Assembly (NCBI GenBank): GCA_019925795.1
Contig: CM034300.1
Location: 35,451,591-35,515,590 of the forward strand
Direction: 5' to 3'
Source of the DNA: Dendrobium chrysotoxum
Lineage: Eukaryota > Streptophyta > Magnoliopsida > Asparagales > Orchidaceae
Length of the DNA stretch: 64,000 nucleotides
Under the pieces are notes generated by a model. It saw nothing but the letters and a program-made list of their open reading frames with translations. It did not search any database and was not told the origin of the DNA. Position 1 is the stretch's first letter. Each line of letters starts with the position of its first letter. This document shows, one piece after another, positions 1-9,535 of this stretch. Made by a program: the position numbers and the translations under genes.

Positions 1-1165
1 TACAAAACCAACACAAGACATCAGCAATGGAAAATAGACTAGTAGAAAGGGGGATCCTGATCAAATGGAGGAGGAGGTGGTGGCTAAAATAGGCTGTGAA
101 GACTAGCATACTATTCTCCAAACTAGGCCATGTCCTGGTTGTGCTGCTACTGCTGCTGGGTTTTATAGGCATTGAATTGGTTGACATTCTAAGCATGCTG
201 TTGCTCCTAGGTAACTACGTAGGAGTCAAAGCATGCCTCCCACTAGTTAAATCTGTGCACCAAGTAGTTAAGAGGTGATTCTATATGGAGAGGAGCAGGT
301 GCAGCAGGTACAGGAGTAGCTCCTTCCTCTTATCCCTCAACAACCGTGCTGGGCTCCAGATGAAGTCATGTACTGTGAAGAACCTGGAAGCAATTATTGG
401 AGTAGAAGGAAGAATTGATATCAGATGGATTTGGATATTATAGATTGTACTTCATTTTAAGAGCATAGGCAATGATGCGTCCTAAGGCTAGATTTGGGCG
501 TCTCCTATGGCTTGGATCCCTAATGCTAGTGAGATGTTCAATGTATCGAATGATTAGGTCAGTTGTATTAAAATCATGATGGGCCATGACGTAATAACTT
601 GTTATGGAAAGCAGGGGGTAATATGGATGCGGTCTCCAGTCTTTGGAATGATGGAGGAGCGAAGGACTTGCTTGATTATCCTAGCATCCTTGACTAGGGA
701 AGAGCAGGCGTTATCATGGTAAGGGGCATTGGTGTTCATAAGAAAATAATTGTCGATGCTCTAGTTAAAATCAAGATCAAAGGATAGAAGATGGAGTTTA
801 TTGCCAGTAATTGAAAGTTAGAGAATATCTTGAAAGTCTTTGGTTGTTAGTTCGATAGGGTGGCCATTAACATAGGAGCAAAGAGTGGAGTAAAATGAGT
901 CGATGCAAAGATTCACAAAGAAAATATGGAGAAGTTCAGAGCTAAATGGAAAGGCAAGAGTCAGAATGAAGGTGAGGGAAGTGTGGGAAAAAAGGTCAAG
1001 CACTGGATACATGAGAATGCCGGGGTTATCAATTTTAGATTGAGTGATCCCCACATCAAGATAGTGCAGGAAGGTAGCCTAATTAGCTACATCAGGAAAA
1101 TAGAGATCAACGCTTCCCCTGGAGGAACTAGTATCTTGATGCCTAAATTGTTTGCCACCAACCAT
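1..1165 (-). pseudogene. Degenerate accessory (env-position) ORF downstream of Sirevirus pol
   Basis: On the minus strand a protein-like reading runs from an ATG at 1163-1165 to the left edge, with several in-frame stops and one frameshift near 600. The first part holds SYVNGHPIELTTKDFQDIL (about 820-880). The part below about 600 reads in another frame and holds YYVMAHHDFNTTDLIIRYIEH and RRPNLALGRIIAYALKMKY. The tail is rich in Gln and Pro (a PPPPPP run near 70). The pattern resembles the plant-specific 'putative plant transposon protein' type: a residue stretch ending in a 'SYVRG...T..DI..IL'-like motif, then a helical C-terminus. It lies in the same orientation as the copia pol at 2869-7719, where Sireviruses may carry an env-like ORF. 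I see no signal peptide or transmembrane segment. It may continue beyond the window. Family assignment is from memory of motif shape only. Confidence 0.45.
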
Positions 1166-1249
1166 GAGGAAAAGATTATATGGGTGTAGAAGGAAAGTGT
1201 GGTGAAAAAAAAATGACTGAGATTGGCTGTTTAAATAAAAAATGGACCT

Positions 1250-1640
1250 ATCGTCCAGGACGATCGAAGGATCATCCAATATGATAGGAGCAATAATGGC
1301 ATCCAGGATGATTGGTAAAAAAGGCGATCAGATCATCCAGGATGATCATATATCATACAGAATGATTAGATACAGACGATCGTCTCGAGGAGATAAGCTG
1401 GATGACTTTTGACTAAACGTATTATCCAAGATGATTAGGTAGATTATCTAGGACGATATATAATAAATGAATCAGACAGGTTAAATTTGAATCATCCAAT
1501 TACTGCCACATGGATCGTCAAGGACGATGAGGTGTATCATCTAGGATGATCACCAATAATTGGTTCAGATCAGCCGTTGGATCAAGATAGGGATGATTTG
1601 ATCTATCATCCAGGATGATATATGGATCGTCCAAGACAAT
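1250..1640 (-). promoter_or_regulatory. Internal array of paired 15-bp CpG palindromes upstream of the accessory ORF
   Basis: Eleven copies of ATCGTCCAGGACGAT or decayed forms start near 1250, 1271, 1298, 1332, 1352, 1421, 1443, 1514, 1536, 1605 and 1626. They form pairs 20-22 bp apart (1250/1271, 1332/1352, 1421/1443, 1514/1536, 1605/1626), and pairs recur every 82-93 bp. The copy at 1250-1264 is perfect. The array is of the same kind as those in LTRs A, C and D, but no LTR landmark (G-tract, GTGGTTCGGT block, CT run) flanks it. In minus-strand sense it ends about 85 bp upstream of the accessory ORF ATG, with an A/T-rich TTTATTTAAA-like stretch between (about 1229-1240). A promoter-like role is inferred. 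Confidence 0.7.
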
Positions 1641-2868
1641 GTGCCAAAAAAAATGATGAAGGATGAAGGATGGAGAGGAATGATCAAGGATCCAAAAACA
1701 CAAAAAAAAAACAAAATCAAACCAAAATAAAGAGAGAAAAAAAGACGAGAAAACATTAACACAAAGAACATGACGACGCTGAAATCCAGAAAAGTTAGAA
1801 AACTGATTTTCGTAACTCCTACCTCAGACACCTTATAGGTTCAAATTCCTTTCAAACAAAAGTCCAATTCAGAAGAAATGAAATTAGATTTGAAAAGAGA
1901 TCCTTTCAAGCCTCGTTCCAGAGAAATATCTGATAAAATAGTATTACAAAGTAAGGAATCAGAAATCATAATTTTCAATTTCAAGCTTTTGAAAGTATTA
2001 AGTGGCGCAAGAATTTTTTCTAACATGTTTAAAGATCTGAAAGGGAAGAAAGTTTATTTCTTTGTGGGCTCATTTTGAGTCATTTTCTCTTCAATTTATT
2101 TGGTGCACTTTGCGCATCTTTTGATTTTTGATACACTTTGTGTATCTTTCTAAATTTTTGCGACATTGCACATCTTTTTATTTTAAGCCCATTTTGTGCC
2201 TCTTTTTATTTTCTTTTGCAAGCTTGCTTCCTTTCATAATCTCTAAAAAATCTCAATTGTGAAATTACCTTCCAGACATTAGAGAAGAAGAAAAACTCAC
2301 TCTCTATAGTAAGGAAGAGTAATTCACATAACAAAAATCATACTCCATATGATAAGTGCAATCACCTAATTAAGAAAAAACATAACAATGATTCAATGCT
2401 TTGAAAACACTATTTATATGAGATAGATTACTGTAGGAAGATAAAATAGATCTCTATTTCAAAAACCAACTTTTTAATTTTGAAAATGATTTTTATCCAA
2501 AAGGAACAATACACCATTAAAGGGGTTAGAGGAAGAGAAATAATCATTAATATTTCTTGCCTTTAACCATTTCAAAGGAGTCAATCACTGCGTACAGGCT
2601 TTCAAACAAAAATAAGGCAAAAACTCTCAGTTAGAAATCCAGTTTATTAGTAGTAGTGAGCAGTGATCCGATTCTGAAGAAAATAAACAGTAAATCAATA
2701 AAGGAAGAAGGAAAATGCATAAAGAGAAATTATCAAATTCAAAAAACAATAATGACAAAAGGAAAATCTATAGAGAATAAAAACCAGAAAGAAAATAGAA
2801 TAATCACAACACATAGAAATAATGGAAAATTGAAAAATAGAAACTTCAAAAATCAGTGATCATCAAAT
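1641..2868. other. Non-coding spacer between accessory ORF array and Sirevirus pol
   Basis: A/T-rich spacer on the 3' side of the copia pol (element sense is minus). The short frames here have no recognisable motif on either strand. The stretch 1640-1760 is A-rich on the plus strand (long A and GA runs), so pyrimidine-rich in element sense. No LTR start and no clear polypurine tract could be fixed. It contains the small tandem repeat listed at 2104-2213. Confidence 0.5.
2104..2213. repeat. Degenerate tandem repeat, about 28-29 bp x 4
   Basis: Four successive units share a core like CACTTTGTGCATCTTTTT followed by a T-rich stretch (cores near 2105, 2133, 2163 and 2192). The units are diverged. 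It lies in the spacer downstream of pol in Sirevirus orientation. Confidence 0.55.
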
Positions 2869-4505
2869 TCATACATCTATATCAATCACACCCAATCTAG
2901 ACCTTAAAATGCTGAATGAGTCAAAGGCCAGTGGTTTAGTAAAGATGTCAGCCAGTAGGTTTTCAGTTGATACACGGTGTAGCTCAATGTCCCCTTTGGT
3001 AATGTGGTCCCTAATGAAGTAATGCCTTATGTCAATGTGTTTGGTTCTTGAATGTTGGATAGGATTCTTAGAGATGTAGATGACACTAATATTATCACAC
3101 AGAACTAAAATTGTGGCAACAGGTAATCCTAAATACAAGATCTGTTGCTTCAACTAAAAAACTTGGGCCATACAACTTCTTAAGGCAATATACTTAACTT
3201 CAGTAGTGAAAAGTGCAACAGAGTTTTATTTTCTACTAGACCAATAAATTAAGGACTGTCCTATGAATTGGCAAGTTCTAGAAGTGCTCTTTCTATCCAC
3301 CATATACCCTGCAAAATCAGAATCACAATATCCAATAATCTCAAAAGAAGTGTTGTATCTAGGATACCAAATTACTAAGTTTGGGTCCCTAAGAGATATC
3401 TAAGAATTCTCTTAAGTACAATCAGGTGAGATTCCTTAGGATCAGCTTGAAATCTAGCACAAAGACAAACACTAAAAATGACATCAGGTCGGCTAGTAGT
3501 CAGTTAAAGCAGGGATCCAATTATTCCTCTATACTTCTTTTGATCAATAGATTTTTCATTTGAATCCTTATCTGTCTGAACAGTGGAGCTCATGGGAGTG
3601 TTGATTGGCTTGGCTTTATCCATTTCATATTTCTTCAAAATATCCTTAATGTAATTTGATTGATTGATAAAAGTTCCATCATTTAATTGCCTTATGTTAT
3701 ACCCTAAAAAGTAAGACAATTCTCCCATCATACTCATCTCAAACTCCTTACACATTATTTTAGAAAAATCATCACTTAACTTTTGATCAGAAGATCCAAA
3801 TAATATATCATCAACATAAATTTGTACAATGAGTAAATCATCTCCTACTTTCCTTAGAAAAAGGGTGGGGTCTACACTCCCCTTAACAAACTCTCTTTGT
3901 AGTAGAAATGTGCTAATCCTCTCATACAAAGCTATGGGTGCCTGTTTCAATCCATATAAGGCCTTTTTTAATTTAAAAATATGATTTGGATATTGGGAAC
4001 TCTCAAAACCTGGGGGTTGCTCTATAAAGACATCTTCCTTTATAACCCCATTTAAAAAAGCACACTTAACATCCATTTAAAAAAGCTTAAATCCCTTATA
4101 ATAGGAAAAGGCTAGTAGCACCCTAATGTCTTCTAATCTTGCTACAGGGGCAAAGGCCTCCTCAAAATCAATCCCTTCTATTTGGTTGTATCCCTTAGCC
4201 ACCAATCATGCTTTATTCCTAACCACCACACCATAATCATTCATTTTATTCTTAAAGACCCATTTGGTTCCCACTACACTTTGATTCCTAGGTCTTTCTA
4301 CTAACTCCCAAACATTGTTCCTTACAAATTGGTTCAATTCCTCTTGCATAGCTAAGATCCAAAGTTCATCAGAAAGGGCTTGATTAAGGTTGGTGGGTTC
4401 AGTCATTGAGATAAAAGAAGAATGGTTTACTTCCATCCCAAGTTCGTGCCCAGTTCTAACACCTTCAGAAGGGTCTCCTAAGTTTAGTTCTTTAGGATGA
4501 CTCAA
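2869..4505 (-). pseudogene. pol: Sirevirus-like reverse transcriptase and RNase H, broken
   Basis: The RT starts at 4505 with ALSDELWILAMQEELNQF and VGTKWVFKNK, then after stops continues at 4076 with MDVKCAFLNG, EQPPGFESS and KKALYGLKQAP. The catalytic YVDD is intact in QIYVDDILFGSS (about 3790-3830), followed by GELSYFLGY. RNase H lies at 3500-2869: 'TSRPDVIFSVCLCARFQ', then SRTKHIDIRHYFIRDHI and ADIFTKPLAF. Stops fall near 4205, 4078, 3490, 3390 and 3160. It copies element RNA into DNA in the particle. The frame ends at 2869 with a stop, leaving about 1.2 kb of non-coding sequence before the palindrome array. Confidence 0.9.
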
Positions 4506-4591
4506 AGAATATATCTAATCTCTAGGCAAAATATTTTAAGGTTCTACCCTTTCCTCCAGATTTGCATTTTCAACTCCTTGGGTAATCTCTC

Positions 4592-5872
4592 CTACCTTTC
4601 TTCTTCCTCAACTCTAGACTCCTTAGGATCAGATTCATCAAACACCACATGAGTAGTCTCCTTTACCACTAAAGTTCTCTTATTAAACACCCTAAAGGAT
4701 TTTCCCACACTAGAATATCCTAAGAAAACTCCTTCATCAAATTTTGGGTCAAATTTTCCTATGGATGATTTCCCATTGTTAAGGATGAAAACCTTACAGC
4801 CAAAGGCATGGTGGTGAGATAGGTTTGGGGCTCTACCCTTAATGATCTCATAGGGTGTCTTATTCAGTTTGGATCTAACATTCACCCTATTCAACACATA
4901 ACAAGTTGTGTTCACCGCTTCTATCCAAAAGTATTTTGGAAGTGAATACTCAGTAAGTATGGCTCTAGAGGCTTCCACAAGGTCTTATTCTTCCTTTCAG
5001 CTACCCCATTCTTCTGAGGGGTCCTAGGAGCTAAAAAGTTATGGCTAATCCCTTACTCCCCATAAGAAGATTCCAAATTTCATATTTTCAAACTCCCCAC
5101 CATGATCACTATGGATGGTCAAAATTTCCCAACCTAACTTCTTCTGAATCCCATAAATTCATCAAATGACTCAGATTTATGTGACAGAAATATAATCCAA
5201 GTGAACCTTAAGTAATCATCAACAATCATAAATCCATAAACTTTCCCCCCTAAGCTGGCAATGCTAATGGGTCCAAAGAGATCCATGTGAAGGACTTCTA
5301 AAGGTCTAGAGGTACTGATGTCCTTAATAGAGTGGAAGGAGGATTATACTTGCTTCCCTAGTTGACAGGCATCACACAGGTGGTCCTTAGTGAACTTAAG
5401 CTTGGGGACACCTCTAACTAAGTCCTTTTTGGTGACTCTTCTAAGGGTTTTCATACTAGTATGACATAATCTCTTAGGCCACAACCAAGACTCATCAGTA
5501 GCAATTTTTAAGTAAAATGAAGCAACACATTCAATGTTATTTAAATCAAGCATGTAGATGTTGTTGATCCTCTTGCCCTGCAAAATAATATTATTATTTA
5601 AGCTTGTAATGTAAGTGTTTACCAGGAACTTGATGATGAACCCTTTGTCACAGAGTTAACTGATGCTGAGCAGGTTGTGTTTAAGTCTGTCTATAAGCAA
5701 AATATTTATTAAGCAAAAGGTTCTTAGAGTTTTTTATTATACCTACACCCACCACTTTCCTGGTGGTGTTGTCTCCAAGAGTGACCTTGCCTCCAGCCCT
5801 GGCCTCCAGTGAAATGAATTGATTTGCATCTTCAGTCATATGTCTTAAGCATTCACTATCCAGGTACCACAT
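4592..5872 (-). pseudogene. pol: Sirevirus-like protease and integrase region, broken
   Basis: The protease motif is at 5872-5800 as WYLDSECLRHMT; the usual active site DSG reads DSE here, so the enzyme would be dead. The pre-integrase HHCC region (5583-5344) reads ESWLWPKRLCHTSMKTL then CDACQLGKQ: the first His is replaced by Pro, while the two Cys pairs remain. The catalytic core between 5340 and 4980 is riddled with stops; 'EVLHMDLFGPIS' (first Asp) is still visible. The C-terminal part (4978-4592) is well kept, with LPKYFWIEAVNTTCYVLNRV, FGCKVFILN and EGVFLGYSSVGKSF. It would have processed Gag-Pol and inserted cDNA. Assignment is secure from motif order. Confidence 0.85.
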
Positions 5873-6014
5873 GCTCTTATGAGGTATTATGTGAGAGCAC
5901 CCCTACAAAATCATCAAATATCAGATTTAGGAATCCAAACAAGTTTGGGCTCCTTCTTATGGAAAAAAAATTCAATACATGTATGCTATGCTATGTATCA
6001 TGTAATTTGGCCCT

Positions 6015-7719
6015 CTACACCCAATGTGTACTATGGTGAACAGTGCAAGTGTGAAAGATATGTCCTAACATCCCACAAGAAAAACATCTAACGCCAAGAA
6101 AAGGGTTAACTAATCTATATGAGTGATAGTGCTCCTTCCTAGGTTTGGATGATACATGTTCTGATGATTTTGAATAAGATTCTTCAAGTGATAGAGGTTT
6201 ATAAAATTGTGCAAATATAGGGGGTAATTCATTATTCTCAAATACATTAATTTTTACATTTAAAAATTCATTTTCCTTCTTGAGACTTATAATTTTAAAA
6301 TTTAAATAATGCTCACTACTATCTAAATCAGATGCATGAGTTTCTAATTCCTTAAATCCAACTTCTAATTCAACATGCGATATTTTTAATGAATCATGCT
6401 CAACAATCAAATCAGAATGCTTTTTATTCAACTGATCAAATTCATCAAATAATGACATGTGGTTGCTATCAAGTGTAGAATAATCCTTAAGCAATACTTC
6501 ATACTCATTTTGTAGATTCAAGAGTTCCAATTTCAAACTAGCATGAGTTTTCTTAAGTTTTTTATATGATAAATGAATTTTTTTTGAAACATCAAGTAAT
6601 TGATCGTAGGTCAGTTCATATACCTCTTCTTGATCAGATTGACCCAGATGTTTATCTGCCATTAGACACAGGTTTGTAGTCTCCTCTTCAGCTTCAGTCT
6701 TAGAGGAGTCGGATGATGAATCTGCCCAGAAAGCCTTTTGAATCCACTTATTTTTGTTCATGAACTTGGGTTTATCCGCACCCTTCTCCTTACTTGGGTG
6801 AGCCTTAAGTGTAGGACAATCAGCTTTTATATCTCCTTACTTCCTGCATTCAAAGTAAACTATATCAGAAGAACCTTTAAAATTTTTGCTAGACTTACCT
6901 TTGTTCCACTTCTGATAGTTCTTATGTTTCTTCCTTAGAAAGATTTTGAATTACCTAATGATTAAGGAAACATCATCGCTTTCAGACCTTGAAGAATTAA
7001 AATCAGTATCATTGGCCTTCAGTGCCACAGTTTTCTCCTTCTTCTCATCTACATCAAGTTGTCTTTGGTTCACTCCTTGCTCGTAAGCAATGAGTGATCC
7101 AAGTAAGTTATCAATAGAATACGTATTCAAATCCTTGGATTAAGTAATTGCAGTTATCTTGGCATTAAAAGAAGAAGGCAAACATCTCAGAATTTTATTC
7201 ACTTTTTTGTAGTTAGTGAGTTTTCTTCCTAAAGCATATAGGGAGGTGACAATTTGAGTAAACCTAGTATATATTTCATATATTGATTCACTAGGTTTCA
7301 TGCGAAAAAGTTCGTAGTCATAAAGTAAGATATTTAACCAAGATTGCTTAACTTTAGCTATACCTTCATAAGTAAAGCATAATCTATCCTAGATTTCTTT
7401 ACCAGTTATACAGGTTGACACACGCATGTGATCTTTAGATTTTAAAGCACAAAAAAATAGTTCAAGCATTTTTCATTCAGTTGTACTAAATCTCTATCAT
7501 CAAAGGTCCAATCGGCAAAAGGAAGTTTAGTTTTGATACCATTAACAAGTCTAAAAGGTGCTTCATAACCATCTTTAACAAGCATCCACATGCTATAATT
7601 AATAGATTGTAAAAACATGGACATGCAGTTTTCCAAAAATCAAAAGGTATGTTATCAAACAATGGTGGAAAAGTAATGAAATAGCCTTTAGCAGTGTTTC
7701 TATTTCTAAAGTTAGCCAT
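6015..7719 (-). pseudogene. gag: Sirevirus-like gag (capsid/nucleocapsid), broken
   Basis: The product would form the cytoplasmic virus-like particle of the retrotransposon. The start ATG at 7719 (MANFRNRNTAKGY) lies about 42 bp after the PBS. The next motif, FWKT.MSMFLQSINYSMWMLV with EKCLN, is a UBN2-type gag N-terminus. There is a frameshift around 7630 and stops near 7390 and 7140. A first zinc knuckle (about 6820-6860) has lost its first Cys (YFECRK) and carries a stop. Then a ~120-residue Leu/Lys/Glu-rich region (about 6150-6600) looks like a coiled coil. A second knuckle, CFSCGMLGHIFHTC (6045-6086), is an intact CX2CX4HX4C. The coiled coil between two knuckles is a feature I associate with Sireviruses. 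The protease frame follows without a clear gap, so gag-pol was probably one ORF. Confidence 0.8.
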
Positions 7720-7760
7720 GGATCAAATTCAAAAGTTTTTCAATACTTAATTTAATGAAT

Positions 7761-7775
7761 CCCTCTCTAATACCA
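7761..7775 (-). other. Primer-binding site (tRNA-iMet type)
   Basis: In minus sense the sequence reads TGGTATTAGAGAGGG, two bases after the LTR terminal CA. It resembles TGGTATCAGAGC, the usual Copia PBS complementary to the initiator Met tRNA 3' end, with one C-to-T change. It fixes LTR A as the 5' LTR and fixes the orientation of the element. Confidence 0.85.
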
Positions 7776-8318
7776 CTTGAAAATTTGTTAGGGATGTTAA
7801 GCCCTTATGAACTAGCCCGAGGCTAACTAAGAGGGGGGTGAATTGGTATTTTTAAGAATTCATGAGCAAAAATGATTTTAAAATAATTATAATTTTGTGA
7901 TGGTGTGTAAATATTTAATAAAATAAAATAATAATTACAATCATACGATCATCAACAAAAAATTAAAGTGCAGAAAATAATCAGAAAGAACACAACAGAT
8001 TTTATAGTGGTTCGGTTAACTTGACCTATGTCCACTCCGTGAAGCCTCCCCTCCGAGTTTTGTACTAACACTTAGTGACTCCCCTTCTGCTCCCACAGCA
8101 AGGCAAAGAAGCCTTTACAAAACTCCTTTCCACTAACCCGGTGATGTAGAGAACCTAGACTCCTTTCGCTTTCTCCTGAAGCAGGCAACCTTGATCTTCT
8201 TGTAGACGATCCATCCACAGAGACACCAAAGGATAAGAGATGATGACCGAAGAAGATGACTCGGATCCTTGCTTCAAGCAACCTTTGTGAACATCCACAA
8301 ACTCTCCCTTACAAGATC

Positions 8319-8333
8319 TTCTCTCTCTCTCTC

Positions 8334-8377
<44 letters not shown>
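8319..8377. repeat. CT/GA microsatellite in LTR A leader
   Basis: Two CT runs are split by CCCAAG: about 14 bp ending at 8333 and about (CT)19 at 8339-8377. LTR D has a shorter version at the same place (50011-50041). In element sense this is a GA-rich 5' leader just after the expected transcription start. Confidence 0.85.
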
Positions 8378-8380
<3 letters not shown>

Positions 8381-8433
8381 GCTCTCTTAGGTAAGGAAAG
8401 TGGCAAAGATCTCAATAGTAGAATGAAAGAGAT

Positions 8434-8442
8434 CTTAAATAG
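8434..8442 (-). promoter_or_regulatory. Putative TATA box of LTR A
   Basis: The minus strand reads CTATTTAAG. It lies 42-43 bp downstream of the proximal palindrome pair and just upstream of a GA-rich leader. LTR D carries CTTATAAAAG at the homologous place, so this copy looks like a decayed TATA box. Confidence 0.55.
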
Positions 8443-8484
8443 AAGGGCTCAAAAATTACCCTAAATTTCAAATAGCCGTCAAAT

Positions 8485-9263
8485 ATCATCCAAGATGATC
8501 CTTCGATTATCCTGTACAATCAGTGTAAATCAGACCTATTTTGGGCTGGACGATCAGGTTCTTCTGGATGATCAGAAGAAAAATTTATTCATATCATCTG
8601 GGATGATTCTTTAATCATCCAAGATGATTAGTTCAAATTAGGAATATCATCTAGAAGATCAGGACGTCTAGGAGAAAAGCCTGGATGATCTAAAGAAAAT
8701 GACTTGATCGTCCAGGATGATAAGTATATCATCCTGTTTGATTAGTTCAAAATTTCCCAATATCATCCTATACAGTGTTTGAAGCGTACAGCCAAACCAT
8801 GTTAGACGATGTCAAAATGACCTAATCATTCAGGATGATTTTGATATCATCCCGTACGATTAGTTCAAAATTGGGAATATCATCCAGAGGATTGTTCGAG
8901 TCATCCAGGGTGAAATACACTGGTCGGTTAGGATTTTTAATTGATCGTCCAAGATGATATGATCAAATTATTCTGACCTTAATTACTTTCCTTAATCACT
9001 AGACTAGTTTTGGTATGATTATAATGGATCATCCAGGATGATACACATATTATCTGGGACGATTAGACCAAAATTTTAAAAATAAAAACTTGCCTAACTT
9101 GATCTGGCGGCTGAGATTCTCTGATTTGAACATATCATCCTATACGATGAGTATATCATCTAGGATGATCTGCTTAATAAGACCGACCTAACATGATCGC
9201 CCTAATTAGGATTTCTATTTTAAATGGATCATCCAGGATGATATGAAAATCATCCAGGATGAT
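8485..9263 (-). promoter_or_regulatory. Palindrome-pair array in U3 of LTR A
   Basis: Fifteen 15-bp palindromes start at 8485, 8506, 8593, 8614, 8707, 8728, 8825, 8846, 8944, 9028, 9049, 9134, 9155, 9228 and 9249. Seven pairs are spaced exactly 21 bp. The copy at 8944 has lost its partner: alignment with LTR D shows about one pair-spacing deleted there. Centres are CCAGG-like or CCTGT/CCCGT-like. Most arm CpGs have decayed to TG or CA (about 5 of 30 retained by hand count). The promoter role is inferred from position. Confidence 0.8.
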
Positions 9264-9535
9264 TTGAACAAAATTTGAATAGAAACTCTAACTCACTAAA
9301 ACTCTCTCTCTGAGTGTGTGTGTGCAAGGTTACTTAGCTTGGGGACCTATTATATTACAGTTGACTTAAGAAAAATGGAAAAATACATTAAACCTAAAAC
9401 ACACACAGACTGACTCGATCTTGAGCTGGCTTGAATTGCAACTGATCCTGTGAACCTGAAAGAGTAGGCACTAAACTAGAAACAAAAATGTTTGCTATCA
9501 TCAAAATCATAGTCCTTAGATCTAGATTCACAAAA

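Larger units (their letters stand above)
1..9535 (-). mobile_element. Sirevirus-like Ty1-copia retrotransposon, 5' LTR to beyond pol, degenerate
   Basis: Order in element sense (right to left): LTR A (9535-7778), PBS TGGTATTAGAGAGGG (7775-7761), gag (7719-6015), protease, integrase, RT and RNase H (to 2869), spacer, palindrome array, accessory ORF. The Copia order INT before RT is clear. Sirevirus membership is supported by the gag form (UBN2-like N-terminus, long coiled-coil region between two zinc knuckles), the wording of integrase and RT motifs (FLGYSSVGKSFRVFNKRTLV; QIYVDDILFGSS), the ~1.75-kb LTR, and extra sequence after pol. The right flank is gypsy LTR sequence, so this copia inserted into that LTR. 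The 3' LTR is not in the window. Many stops and frameshifts make it non-functional. Confidence 0.85.
7778..9535 (-). repeat. LTR A: 5' LTR of the Sirevirus-like element
   Basis: The plus strand starts TGAAAATTTGTTAGGG at 7778 and ends ...TCTAGATTCACAAAA near 9535. Solo LTR D gives the full-length model for this family. In element sense (right to left) the order is: U3 with the palindrome array (9263-8485), TATA-like box (8442-8434), GA-rich leader (8377-8319), one or two 39-bp unit copies (about 8210-8140), the conserved GTGGTTCGGTTAACTTGACC block (8010-8030), the C6 tract (7830s) and the end CA. The terminal CA at the right end has decayed, so the right border is accurate to a few bases only. 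Confidence 0.85.

Noticed and set aside
96..278. 60-aa plus-strand ORF with a hydrophobic N-terminus
   Set aside because: The minus strand of the same stretch carries the Gln/Pro-rich end of the accessory ORF. The start and context of the plus frame are not supported.
2656..2859. 67-aa basic plus-strand ORF
   Set aside because: Lys/Asn-rich translation of A-rich spacer, with no motif; it is on the strand opposite to the element.
1..2868. 3' LTR of the Sirevirus in the window
   Set aside because: The palindromes at 1250-1640 first suggested it, but the G-tract block, GTGGTTCGGT block, CT run and TG/CA ends are all absent there.
7761..7775. A tRNA gene near the PBS
   Set aside because: Only the 3'-end complement used as primer site is present; no cloverleaf could be built.
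8485..9263. Regularly spaced short repeats resembling a CRISPR array
   Set aside because: The units are 15-bp palindromes in pairs with similar linkers, inside an LTR of a plant retrotransposon. CRISPR repeats with unique spacers and cas genes are absent.
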